Shown here one piece after another: positions 9,353 to 18,653 of a stretch of 64,000 nucleotides of DNA. Position 1 is the first letter of the stretch, and each line of letters starts with the position of its first letter. The position numbers and the translations under genes were made by a program. The notes beneath the pieces are model-generated. The model ran no database searches and was not told where the DNA came from. It was given only the letters and a program-made list of their open reading frames with translations. Source of the stretch: Thermohalobaculum sp039805905. GTDB lineage: Bacteria; Pseudomonadota; Alphaproteobacteria; Rhodobacterales; Rhodobacteraceae. Location: assembly GCA_039805905.1 (NCBI GenBank), contig JBDIVM010000002.1, positions 248,001 to 312,000 on the forward strand. Direction: 5' to 3'.

Positions 9353-10168
9353 TCATGCGTCGAGGGTGGTCGCAATAGTGCCCGTCCCGTCGCGGAGCCG
9401 GTTGCAGCCAGCGATGCGCCAGTAGCCCCAGCCCATCACCAGCGCGCCCGAGAGGATGTTGCCAAGCGTCACCCACAGGAGGTTCCAGCCTGCCCCTGCC
9501 ACCGTCACCTCGGGCGGATGGGCCGGCATCAGCGCCAGCGAGAACACCGTCATGTTGGCCACTGAATGCTCGAACCCCGAGGCGATGAAGGCAAAGAGAC
9601 ACCAGAAGATCAGGATGCATTTGGCCGCGTCGTTCTGGCTGCGCGCCGAGGTCCAGATTGCCAGGCACACCAGCCAGTTGCAGAGCATGCCGCGGGCGAT
9701 GAGTTCAAACGCGCTGCCCGACATCTTCTTGAGCGCGATCTTGTGCAGAAGGTCATGGCCGTCCGCCTGCAACACCACGCCGCCGCCGCCGATCACGAAG
9801 AGTGCGACGAGGATTACCGAGCCGATCAGATTGCCGCTCCAGCTCGCCGCCCAGAGGCGCAGCACGCCGCTCGCCCGCAATGACCCCGACAGCCAGCCCT
9901 GCGCGCCATACATGGCATGCCCGGTAAAGAGGTCTGACCCCGCAAAGATCACCAGTGTCAGCGCGATCCCGAAGGCCGCCCCCATCACCAGATTGCGCCA
10001 GCTTGGATCGGCGGTCTGGCCCAGGGTGAAGATCAGGATGATGCCGATGCCGACATAGGCTCCCGCCTTCATCGCCGAGAGGGCAAAGCCCAGCGGATCG
10101 GCGCTGAGCGCAGCATCCTTGCCCGCAGCATAGCGGGCGAAATGGGCGACGGTTTCCGCTATGGTCAT
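9353..10168 (-). CDS. Formate/nitrite transporter (FNT) family channel
   Basis: A 271-residue membrane protein with about six spans and the FNT signature regions: GSDLFTGHAMYG, ARGMLCNWLVCLAIW and GFEHSVANM. These proteins form pentameric channels for nitrite or formate in the inner membrane. The start at 10168 overlaps the stop of orf1 by four bases (ATGA), so it is translationally coupled to the sNOR cluster. In this setting the most natural cargo is nitrite made from NO or hydroxylamine oxidation. A role in formate transport is not excluded. Confidence 0.88.
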   Translation of the reverse strand: MTIAETVAHFARYAAGKDAALSADPLGFALSAMKAGAYVGIGIILIFTLGQTADPSWRNLVMGAAFGIALTLVIFAGSDLFTGHAMYGAQGWLSGSLRASGVLRLWAASWSGNLIGSVILVALFVIGGGGVVLQADGHDLLHKIALKKMSGSAFELIARGMLCNWLVCLAIWTSARSQNDAAKCILIFWCLFAFIASGFEHSVANMTVFSLALMPAHPPEVTVAGAGWNLLWVTLGNILSGALVMGWGYWRIAGCNRLRDGTGTIATTLDA

Positions 10169-10737
10169 GCCATGATTTCCCTCGGGGTCCGGCTTGCGCG
10201 CGGCGCGGCGCGCGGAGAGATCAGCGGTGCTACCCATGCGACCGCCAGCACCAGCGCCAACGCCAGAAAGCCAAGCCCGAGGCGCTGTTGATCCTCGACC
10301 AGATAGGCATTGCACAGCCTGACCGGCGCGTGCGTATAGAGAAACGCCAGCACCCCCAGCATCGACAGCGCCTGCGCCTTGAGCACCCCGCGCAACAAGG
10401 GGTGCGCCCGCGCCCAGCCCAGCCGCAAGGGCAGCCCGATGATGAGCGGCAGGGACAGGATCTTGCCCGTCTCCCAGAGCGGGTTGCTCAGCGCCGCGTC
10501 AATGCTGCGCGGCAGCATCCAGAAGGCGATGCCGGTGCCCGCGACGATCAGGCAGGCCCAGCCGCCGCGGTTCCACTCACCGCGCCCCAGCGGCAGCACA
10601 GGGGCCAGCACCGCGCCCGCCAAGGCCAGCATCGGAAGCTGCACCAGAACATGGGTCAGCGGAAGCGCCTCGATCGGGCGGCGCAGCACGATCGCCACCA
10701 GCACCAGCACCGCCCCGACAGCGACCCGCGCAATCAT
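10165..10737 (-). CDS. Membrane protein of the sNOR cluster (Orf1-like)
   Basis: A 190-residue protein with about five hydrophobic spans and no catalytic motif I recognise. It lies directly after a senC gene and overlaps it by four bases. The order norS/norY, senC, orf1 is known from nitrifiers such as Nitrosomonas, where the fourth gene encodes a small membrane protein needed with or found beside sNOR. I assign it by position. It could help insert copper or haem into the oxidoreductase. Confidence 0.6.
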   Translation of the reverse strand: MIARVAVGAVLVLVAIVLRRPIEALPLTHVLVQLPMLALAGAVLAPVLPLGRGEWNRGGWACLIVAGTGIAFWMLPRSIDAALSNPLWETGKILSLPLIIGLPLRLGWARAHPLLRGVLKAQALSMLGVLAFLYTHAPVRLCNAYLVEDQQRLGLGFLALALVLAVAWVAPLISPRAAPRASRTPREIMA

Positions 10738-11336
10738 TGCAGCACACGCACGAGCGCCGCCTCGGCCCCGTCGAGATCGTCCATGTCGAGGATCGCGGCC
10801 AGCCGCCCCGAAGGCGTCACGACATGCAGCGCAGTGTTGTGGGTGAAGCCGCCGATCCGGTCGGGGATCACCGTCACGCCATAGGCGTCGAGAATCGTAT
10901 CGAGATCATCGCGCGTCACCGGGCGCGCCACCGTCCAGACCGCGCCATCGGCCTCGTGCCAGCGGCCATAGTCGGCCATACGCGCCGGATCGTCGCGCGC
11001 GGGGTCAAAACTGACCGAGACGAGCCGAACGCGGTCTGCAAGCGGCCCGGTGGCCAGTCGGTCGCGCAGCTGCGCCATCTCGTCGCCCGCCGCCTGACAG
11101 ATGTCGGCGCAGGTGGTGTAGATGAACTCGACCACCGTCGCCTGCGGCATGGCGGGCAGGGACTCGATCGTGCCCGCCATCGTCTCGATGCGCATATTCG
11201 GCACTTCGGGCGCGTCGCGCACCGCCGCGAGACGCCGCGCGCCTTCGGTGGTCAGCGCCGCAAAGCCGTCGGTCGCCAGCCCCAGCGCGCCAAGGCTGAG
11301 GGCGAGCGCGCCAAGGCTTGCCAGGCCGGGGTGCAT
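10734..11336 (-). CDS. senC: SCO1/SenC-family copper chaperone
   Basis: A 200-residue thioredoxin-fold protein with an N-terminal export or anchor segment. The copper ligands are Cys76 and Cys80 in TTCADIC (CxxxC) and His166 in GGFTHNTALHVV. SCO proteins deliver copper to the CuA site of haem-copper oxidases on the periplasmic side. The adjacent norY protein keeps a complete CuA motif, so this is its likely client. It overlaps orf1 by four bases and follows norS after four bases. Confidence 0.88.
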   Translation of the reverse strand: MHPGLASLGALALSLGALGLATDGFAALTTEGARRLAAVRDAPEVPNMRIETMAGTIESLPAMPQATVVEFIYTTCADICQAAGDEMAQLRDRLATGPLADRVRLVSVSFDPARDDPARMADYGRWHEADGAVWTVARPVTRDDLDTILDAYGVTVIPDRIGGFTHNTALHVVTPSGRLAAILDMDDLDGAEAALVRVLQ

Positions 11337-11340
11337 CGTC

Positions 11341-12789
11341 TCAGCCCCGGCCGAGCCGCGCCAGATAGCGCAGCACGAAGACCGTCACGCCCAAGATCAC
11401 CAGGGCGGCGAAGGCGCTGGCGAGTTGCGCCTGAAGGTGCCATTCCGGCAGGTGAACCGCCCAGCGGCGCGGCACCGACAGCGCGCCGGAGACGAGGAAC
11501 ATCAGCACGAAGCCGGCCCCGCCCGCAGCATAGACCCAGAACGCCGCCCGGTTCAGCCCTGTGAGCGCCTCGCCCTCGCGCCGCGTCAGCCAGGTCATGA
11601 AGCCGAAGGCCATCGCGACCTCGCCGAGGATCAGATAGGTGTGGAAATGCCCCGGCACCCATTGGGTGTTGTGCATCACCTTGTTGACCACGATCATCCC
11701 GTCGAGGATCGCGGGCACCGAGCCGGCGGTCCAGCCCGCCACCCCCAGCACCAGGAGCGCCGAGGCCAGATCCCAGCGCAACCCCTTGGCCTGCCGGAGA
11801 TAGACCAGCAATGAGAAGGCGGTGACGGCGATCAGCGGGATGCCCGAGAAATACGACACGATCTGCCCCATCGCCATCGCCCATGCGGGCATCGGCAGAT
11901 CCTGCAAGAGGTGGTGCGGATAGACGGCCAGCACGAAGAACAGCACCACTGTCCAGGCGATGGCAAAGAGGCGCGTGGTCTTCCACGGTTTGCCGATATA
12001 GTCGGGCACGATCTCGTAGACCGCGATAACCGCCATGTAGATCGAGGCGTTGATGAAGACGTGGCCGAAGAAGAAGATCATGTTCTTGGCCAGGAGCGCA
12101 TCGACGGCAAAGCCGGGGACCGCGAGGTTGACGATGCTCGCCACCAGCACGGCGGCACCGACGACGATACCGAGCGTGTTGAAGATGCTCGACGCCATCG
12201 AGGCGACCACCGCGGGGGGCGGCGCATCCTCGGCGCGACCGTTGCCGAAGGCCACCGGCCAGGCCAGCGCCCCGCCAATGCCGCCATAGGCCCCGATCAG
12301 CTTGCGCATCACCTCGAGATGCAAGAGCAGAAAGCCCACCCCGATCGAGGTATAGCCGAGCAGGAAGGCGATCGAGGCACCAGGCCCCCACTGCCCGCCC
12401 GACATCGCCGGCAGCGGATAGAGAAAGGTCCAGGCTCCGGCATAGCCGCCCAGAAAGATCGCGCCGAGAATCAGCACGACACCCAGCAGGAAGAGCCCCA
12501 GAAAGGCCCAGTAGACACCCGGCAGAAGCGGCACATGCCTCCCGGTGAAATACCACAGGATCGCCGCCCCGGTCAGGCCCGCCGTGCCCACCATGCCCGC
12601 GCCATGGGCGGTCAGGATCTGGTAGAAGAGCGCCGGGTCAATCTCGATCAGCCCGCCCTGCGTGCTGCGCATCAAGAGCCCGAAGATCATCATCAGCAGG
12701 AAGACGACGCCGCCCAGCAGCATCGTCAGCTTCACCGCACCGGCCTGCGGGATGGCGGCGGGGGCGTGGGTCTCTGTCATCGTGGTCAT
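11341..12789 (-). CDS. norS: sNOR-type nitric oxide reductase, catalytic subunit I
   Basis: A 482-residue haem-copper oxidase-superfamily protein with about 12 spans. Haem and copper ligands are visible: His62 (TAHGAGM), His243 (FFFGHVFIN), His292/293 (VYPHHLL), and His373, His381 and His383 (MHNTQWVPGHFH). At the position four residues after the first copper His, where oxygen reductases have the cross-linked Tyr (HPEVY), there is Asn247. That argues for NO reduction rather than O2 reduction. Gene order with norY, senC and orf1 matches the Nitrosomonas norSY-senC-orf1 cluster. Start ATG 12789 is preferred over the GTG at 12804 because AAGGA lies just upstream. A ba3-like oxidase is the alternative. 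Confidence 0.78.
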   Translation of the reverse strand: MTTMTETHAPAAIPQAGAVKLTMLLGGVVFLLMMIFGLLMRSTQGGLIEIDPALFYQILTAHGAGMVGTAGLTGAAILWYFTGRHVPLLPGVYWAFLGLFLLGVVLILGAIFLGGYAGAWTFLYPLPAMSGGQWGPGASIAFLLGYTSIGVGFLLLHLEVMRKLIGAYGGIGGALAWPVAFGNGRAEDAPPPAVVASMASSIFNTLGIVVGAAVLVASIVNLAVPGFAVDALLAKNMIFFFGHVFINASIYMAVIAVYEIVPDYIGKPWKTTRLFAIAWTVVLFFVLAVYPHHLLQDLPMPAWAMAMGQIVSYFSGIPLIAVTAFSLLVYLRQAKGLRWDLASALLVLGVAGWTAGSVPAILDGMIVVNKVMHNTQWVPGHFHTYLILGEVAMAFGFMTWLTRREGEALTGLNRAAFWVYAAGGAGFVLMFLVSGALSVPRRWAVHLPEWHLQAQLASAFAALVILGVTVFVLRYLARLGRG

Positions 12790-12800
12790 GGTGGTTTCCT

Positions 12801-13301
12801 TCACTCGGCCGCAACGGTGAATTCGGTGATCATGTCGTGATGCGCGAGGCCGCAGTACTCGAGGCAGACGACGCGATAGGCGCCAGGGGCATCAAAGGTA
12901 TAGTCCACCCGGTTGACGTATCCGGGGATGACCTGGACCTGGAACAGGATCCGGCCGCCTGGGTCCATCACGCCAAAGCCGTGGGTGACATCGGCGGTCT
13001 GGGCATTGAAGGCGACCGGCTGGCCCAGCGGCACGCTCTGGCTGTCGATCTCCCAGTACCATTGCCCGCCGGAGACATTGACCACGGCCGCCGGCGCCGC
13101 CGAGGCCGCATGCGGCCAGGGACGCAGCGAGACGACGCTGACGACCACGCCGATCACCGCCAGCGCCACGATCAGCTTCATGCGTCGCGATTCGACGCCT
13201 GCCGAGACCTCTGCGCTGCCCGCCGCGTGTGCGGCGGCGATGAAGGCCCAGACAATGGCCGCCATCACCGCCAGGCTGAGTGCCAGAACAGTCATTTGCA
13301 T
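12801..13301 (-). CDS. norY: sNOR/haem-copper oxidase subunit II with CuA centre
   Basis: A 166-residue protein with an N-terminal hydrophobic segment, a second membrane span around residues 42-58, and a periplasmic cupredoxin domain. All CuA ligands are present: His107 (VTHGFG), Cys146, Cys150, His154 and Met157 in the C-x3-C-x3-H-x2-M motif CLEYCGLAHHDM. It would accept electrons from a periplasmic cytochrome and pass them to NorS. It is the first gene of the minus-strand sNOR operon. Start ATG 13301 has AGGGGA upstream; the frame opens further but without support. Confidence 0.82.
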   Translation of the reverse strand: MQMTVLALSLAVMAAIVWAFIAAAHAAGSAEVSAGVESRRMKLIVALAVIGVVVSVVSLRPWPHAASAAPAAVVNVSGGQWYWEIDSQSVPLGQPVAFNAQTADVTHGFGVMDPGGRILFQVQVIPGYVNRVDYTFDAPGAYRVVCLEYCGLAHHDMITEFTVAAE

Positions 13302-13376
13302 CGGATTTTCCCCTGTTGTTTTTTCGGTATATTGTTTACTTATTAATGCGCGTTCCTGTTGCCCTGTCAAACCTTT

Positions 13377-13398
13377 TGCATCACATTGACGTTATGCA
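13377..13398. promoter_or_regulatory. Candidate operator dyad between norY and the Rrf2 gene
   Basis: TGCAT at 13377-13381 is mirrored by ATGCA at 13394-13398, with 12 bases between, and the right arm overlaps the regulator's start codon. Read on the minus strand, the left arm gives GATGCA, the core of an NsrR half-site. The 92-base divergent region is AT-rich (13320-13347) and must hold both promoters. The assignment is weak. Confidence 0.25.
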
Positions 13399-13831
13399 GC
13401 TTTCCGCCTTTTCCGAATACGCCCTGCGCTCGCTGATGTATCTCGCCGTCGCGGGCGATGCGCCGATACCCGCCCGCGAGATCGCCGCGCGCCATGGCCT
13501 GTCGTTCGATCATGTTGCCAAGATCGCGCAGTTTCTCGCGCGCGAGGGCTTCGTTGTCGCCACGCGCGGGCGGTCGGGTGGGCTGCGGCTTGCGCGCCCA
13601 CCCGAGGAGATCGTGATCGGCGACGTGATCCGGCGCAGCGAGGCCGGGTCCGGCCCGGCGGAATGCCTGCGCGGCGGGCCGGTCACCTGCGTTCTCGCCC
13701 CGGTCTGCGGGATGACCCCGATCCTCGCCGAGGCGCAGGCGGCGTTCTTTGCCGCGCTCGACCGTCGGACGCTGGCCGATGCCCTGCCATGCCACGCGCC
13801 GGTGCGCCGGGTGCTGGGGATTGCGGGCTGA
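13394..13831 (+). CDS. Rrf2-family regulator, NsrR-like (Fe-S, NO-responsive)
   Basis: A 145-residue winged-helix protein beginning MQLSAFSEYALRSLMYLAV, typical of Rrf2/NsrR. Three cysteines, Cys91, Cys99 and Cys105 (C-x7-C-x5-C in the dimerisation region), can bind an iron-sulphur cluster. It is divergent from norY, and NsrR proteins generally repress NO-detoxification genes until NO destroys the cluster. I therefore infer control of the sNOR operon. No Shine-Dalgarno sequence is evident before the ATG. Other Rrf2 members (RirA, IscR) are less likely given the neighbours. Its stop is directly next to the convergent ccmE stop. Confidence 0.8.
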   Translation: MQLSAFSEYALRSLMYLAVAGDAPIPAREIAARHGLSFDHVAKIAQFLAREGFVVATRGRSGGLRLARPPEEIVIGDVIRRSEAGSGPAECLRGGPVTCVLAPVCGMTPILAEAQAAFFAALDRRTLADALPCHAPVRRVLGIAG

Positions 13832-14263
13832 TCACCTGACATCGGCCAATACCCCGGCCAGCTCGCGCGGCATGTAATCCTCGTCGTGCCTGGCGAGAAT
13901 TTCCGTCGCGCGGAAGATGCCGCCCTCCAGCCGTCCCGCCGCGATCACGCCTTCGCCATCGGCAAAGAGATCGGGCGTGATGCCGGTATAGCGGACGGCA
14001 ATGGCGCCTTCCCCGTCGGTGATGCGAAACGCGACCTGGGCGCCGCTGCGCGTCAGGCTGCCCACCTCCACCATGCCGTCAAGGCGAAAGGTCTCGCGCG
14101 GGTCGGGGGCCTCGGCCGCCACTTGCACGGGGGCGCGAAAGAACTGGATGCCGTCGCGGAAGGCGAAGCCGAAGAACGCCACCGACAGCGCCAGCGCCGC
14201 CCCGCTCCAGAGGATCAGCCGCACCCGGCGGCGCTTCTTCAGACCGCGCATGAGCGGCCCCAT
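13832..14263 (-). CDS. ccmE: Cytochrome c maturation haem chaperone CcmE
   Basis: A 143-residue protein with an N-terminal membrane anchor (residues 15-35) and an OB-fold periplasmic domain. The haem-binding motif HxxxY is His126-Tyr130 (ARHDEDYMP), where the His binds haem covalently. It passes haem from CcmC to the CcmF/H lyase. It lies at the end of the hao-ccm run, separated from ccmI by the hemA remnant. The start at 14263 overlaps the remnant's stop; Met at 14251 is the alternative. Confidence 0.92.
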   Translation of the reverse strand: MGPLMRGLKKRRRVRLILWSGAALALSVAFFGFAFRDGIQFFRAPVQVAAEAPDPRETFRLDGMVEVGSLTRSGAQVAFRITDGEGAIAVRYTGITPDLFADGEGVIAAGRLEGGIFRATEILARHDEDYMPRELAGVLADVR

Positions 14264-14722
14264 GATTGTTTTCCGGCGCGCGCCAGTTGCAGCGCCTGCC
14301 AGCAGCTGTCAGGCCCTGCCACCAGCGCGTCCATCATCGCATCGTCATGCAGCGGCGTCGCGGTCAGGCGCAGCCGCTCGGTGCCGCGCGGCACGGTCGG
14401 ATAGTTGATCGGCTGGGCATAGGCGGCGTGATCCGCCAGCAGCAGGTCCGACAGCGCCTTGGCCCGCGCCGCGTCGCCCACCATCACCGGCACGATATGG
14501 CTCGGATTGGCGAGATGCGGGATGCGCACCGCGTCAAGCATCCCGCGCAGCTGCGTCGTGCGTTCGATGAGCGCCGCGCGCTCCGCCCCGCTCTCGCGCA
14601 AATGCCGGACCGAGGCCTGCGCGCCGGTCATGCTCCTGAAAGACGCGGTAGCGCACCTCGGCGTGTAGCGCGTCGATGTGGCCCTGCATCAGCGCCTCGT
14701 AATCGGGTCCCTGCGTCCTCAT
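14239..14722 (-). pseudogene. hemA: 5-aminolevulinate synthase with large internal deletion
   Basis: The first 34 residues (MRTQGPDYEALMQGHIDALH, then EVRYRVFQEHDRR) match the start of ALAS. They are directly joined, in another frame, to the C-terminal 120 residues (ASVRHLRES, NPSHIVPVMVGD, QPINYPTVPRGTERLRLTATP). About 200-250 residues are missing, including the catalytic PLP-lysine region. The joint is near 14610-14630. A strong GGAGGACAGG site precedes the ATG, so the fragment may still be translated, but it cannot make aminolevulinate. A functional copy probably sat here to supply haem for the multihaem protein. Confidence 0.85.
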
Positions 14723-14734
14723 CCTGTCCTCCCC

Positions 14735-15673
14735 TTACTTCCCTGTCCTCGCGTCGATCTCGGCCAGCAGCCCGGCCACGGCGAGCGCCGCCGGGCTGCC
14801 CTCGGGCAGCCGCGGGGCGAGCCACATCAACTCGTGCCGCGCCTCCACCGCGCGCCCCAGCCGGACCAGAAGCAGGCTGCGATACCAGCGCGCCTCGGCC
14901 AGATCGGGCAGCGCCGCGATCAGCCGGTCGGCCACGGGCAGGGCCTTGGCCGGATCGAGCGTATCGGGGGCCGCGATCTGCGCGCGCAGCCAGCCGATCT
15001 GGAAGTCGGTATCCTGCGGCCAGCGCGTCAGCGCCGCCTCCAGCACGTCGCGCGCCGCGTCCTGACGGCCCAGCGTGTCATAGCTGCGCAACAGCATCTT
15101 GATATCTTCGGCCGAGGCATCGCCCCCGGCGACCCGCCCCTCCAGCCGCGCGACCATCGCGCCGATATCGGGTGCGCCATCCGCGCCGATCACCGGCCCG
15201 GCAGCGGCGGGCGGGGCCGACGCGTCGAGCGGCACGCGCCCGTCGGCATGGGGCGAGCCCACAAGGTCGATATCCTGCCAGCGCGCCAGATGCTGCGCGC
15301 CAAGCGCAAATGCCAGCACAGCCAGCAGGGCGGCGGTGCTGCCGACAAGGCCGGGGCGCGTCAAAGCCTCGGGCGGCGGCGCGCCAAATTCGGCGCGCAC
15401 CGCACGCAGGGTCGTCACCGCCGCCTCGGCCTCGTGGCCCAGACGTGCAGCGGCGGCGGCGTGGGCCTGCACATCCACCCGTCCCTCGGCCAGCGCCAGA
15501 TCGTTGTCCTGCAATTGTGTCACCAGCCGTGCTCTTTCCGCCTCCCAGCGGCACAGCGGGCTGTCATCCTCCAGTCCGCGCCCCAAGGCGCGGGTCTCGC
15601 GCACCAGCAAGGGCAGCGCCACCGGCACCAGCGCCAGCACCCCGAACGCGGCCATCAGCAGAGCCGCGCTCAC
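14735..15673 (-). CDS. ccmI: Cytochrome c biogenesis protein CcmI (TPR)
   Basis: A 312-residue protein with an N-terminal membrane segment, a second span near residue 110 and a C-terminal TPR-like helical part (YDTLGRQDAARDVLEAALTRWP, LAEARWYRSLLLVRLG). CcmI presents apocytochrome to the haem-ligation machinery. The GTG at 15673 overlaps the ccmH stop by four bases (GTGA), which fixes the start. The ATG of the hemA remnant follows 12 bases after the stop. Confidence 0.85.
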   Translation of the reverse strand: MSAALLMAAFGVLALVPVALPLLVRETRALGRGLEDDSPLCRWEAERARLVTQLQDNDLALAEGRVDVQAHAAAAARLGHEAEAAVTTLRAVRAEFGAPPPEALTRPGLVGSTAALLAVLAFALGAQHLARWQDIDLVGSPHADGRVPLDASAPPAAAGPVIGADGAPDIGAMVARLEGRVAGGDASAEDIKMLLRSYDTLGRQDAARDVLEAALTRWPQDTDFQIGWLRAQIAAPDTLDPAKALPVADRLIAALPDLAEARWYRSLLLVRLGRAVEARHELMWLAPRLPEGSPAALAVAGLLAEIDARTGK

Positions 15674-16098
15674 AGCTCCATCTCCCGCAGTTTCACCGGA
15701 TCGAGCGGCGGGCCATCCGCTGTCGGGAAATTTGACCGGCGTCGCACGGTTGCAACCAGCACCAGCCCGCCACCGCCGAGCAGAAGGAACGGCAAGGCCC
15801 AGACCAGCCGACCCGCCCCGCGCGCGGGCGGGGCGAGCATCACGAAATCGCCGTAGCGGTCGCGGAAGAAGGCGACGATCTCGGCATCGGTTTTGCCCGC
15901 CTCGGCCATCTCGCGCAGGATCACCATCATCTCGCGCGCGGTCGCGGCGCGCGATTCCAGGATGCTCTCGCTCTGACAGACCGGGCAGCGCAGCGTTTTG
16001 GCGAGGTCCCGCACCCGTGCCTCTCCGGGCGGCTCCGCGACCATCTGCGCGCTGGCGGGCAGGGCGAGACAGCACAGAAGCACCAGCAGCCGGATCAT
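15670..16098 (-). CDS. ccmH: Cytochrome c-type biogenesis protein CcmH
   Basis: A 142-residue protein with a signal peptide (MIRLLVLLCCLALPASA), the redox motif LRCPVCQ (Cys38, Cys41) and a C-terminal membrane anchor (residues 103-120). It keeps apocytochrome CXXCH thiols reduced for haem attachment. Its ATG overlaps the ccmG stop (ATGA). The open frame extends far upstream, but only antisense to ccmG. Confidence 0.92.
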   Translation of the reverse strand: MIRLLVLLCCLALPASAQMVAEPPGEARVRDLAKTLRCPVCQSESILESRAATAREMMVILREMAEAGKTDAEIVAFFRDRYGDFVMLAPPARGAGRLVWALPFLLLGGGGLVLVATVRRRSNFPTADGPPLDPVKLREMEL

Positions 16099-16651
16099 GG
16101 CGCGACCCCGATCTTTGGCAGATGCTCGGCCAGAACGCGCGGTGTCAGCGGCCCGGCATGGCGCGCACGCACGATGCCGCCCGCATCGACGAAGAAGGTC
16201 TCGGGCATCCCGTAGACGCCGAAGTCGATACCCAGCCGCCCGTTCGGGTCCTGCGCCGAGAGATAGGGGAAATGCCCCTCGCGGTCGAGAAAGGTCATCG
16301 CCTGTTCGGCGGTGTCGCGGTAGTCGATCCCGGCGATGGCGAATTCGCCGCGTGTCCTGGCCCTCAGCCCCAACTCGACCAGAACGGGGTGTTCCTGTCG
16401 GCAGGAGCTGCACCAGGAAGCCCAGAAATTGAGGATCAGCGGGCGGCCCGCGACCTCGGCGCTGTCGAGTGTGCCCTCGCCGTCGAGCAGCGGCAGCACA
16501 AAGGCCGGCATCGGATGGCCGACCAGCGCCGAGGGCAATTTCGACGGGTCGCGCGTCAGCCCGACCGCCAGCAGCGCCAGCAAGCCCAGCAACGCCGCCG
16601 AAAGGGCGAGTTTCCAGCGCCGGGGGCGGCGCGCGGGGGCGGCGGCATCGG

Positions 16652-16655
<4 letters not shown>
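16095..16655 (-). CDS. ccmG: Thiol:disulfide interchange protein CcmG/DsbE
   Basis: A 186-residue membrane-anchored thioredoxin-like protein. The anchor is at residues 15-33 and the active site is NFWASWCSSCRQEHP with Cys82 and Cys85. It reduces the CcmH/apocytochrome pair in the periplasm. It overlaps both neighbours by four bases, so ccmFGHI is a tightly coupled block. Confidence 0.92.
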
Positions 16656-18652
<1,997 letters not shown>

Positions 18653-18653
18653 C

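Noticed and set aside
11341..12789. Calling the haem-copper protein a cytochrome c oxidase (ba3 or cbb3)
   Set aside because: The active-site Tyr is absent, the gene order matches norSY-senC-orf1, and an NO-type regulator is divergent; sNOR fits better, though without biochemical proof.
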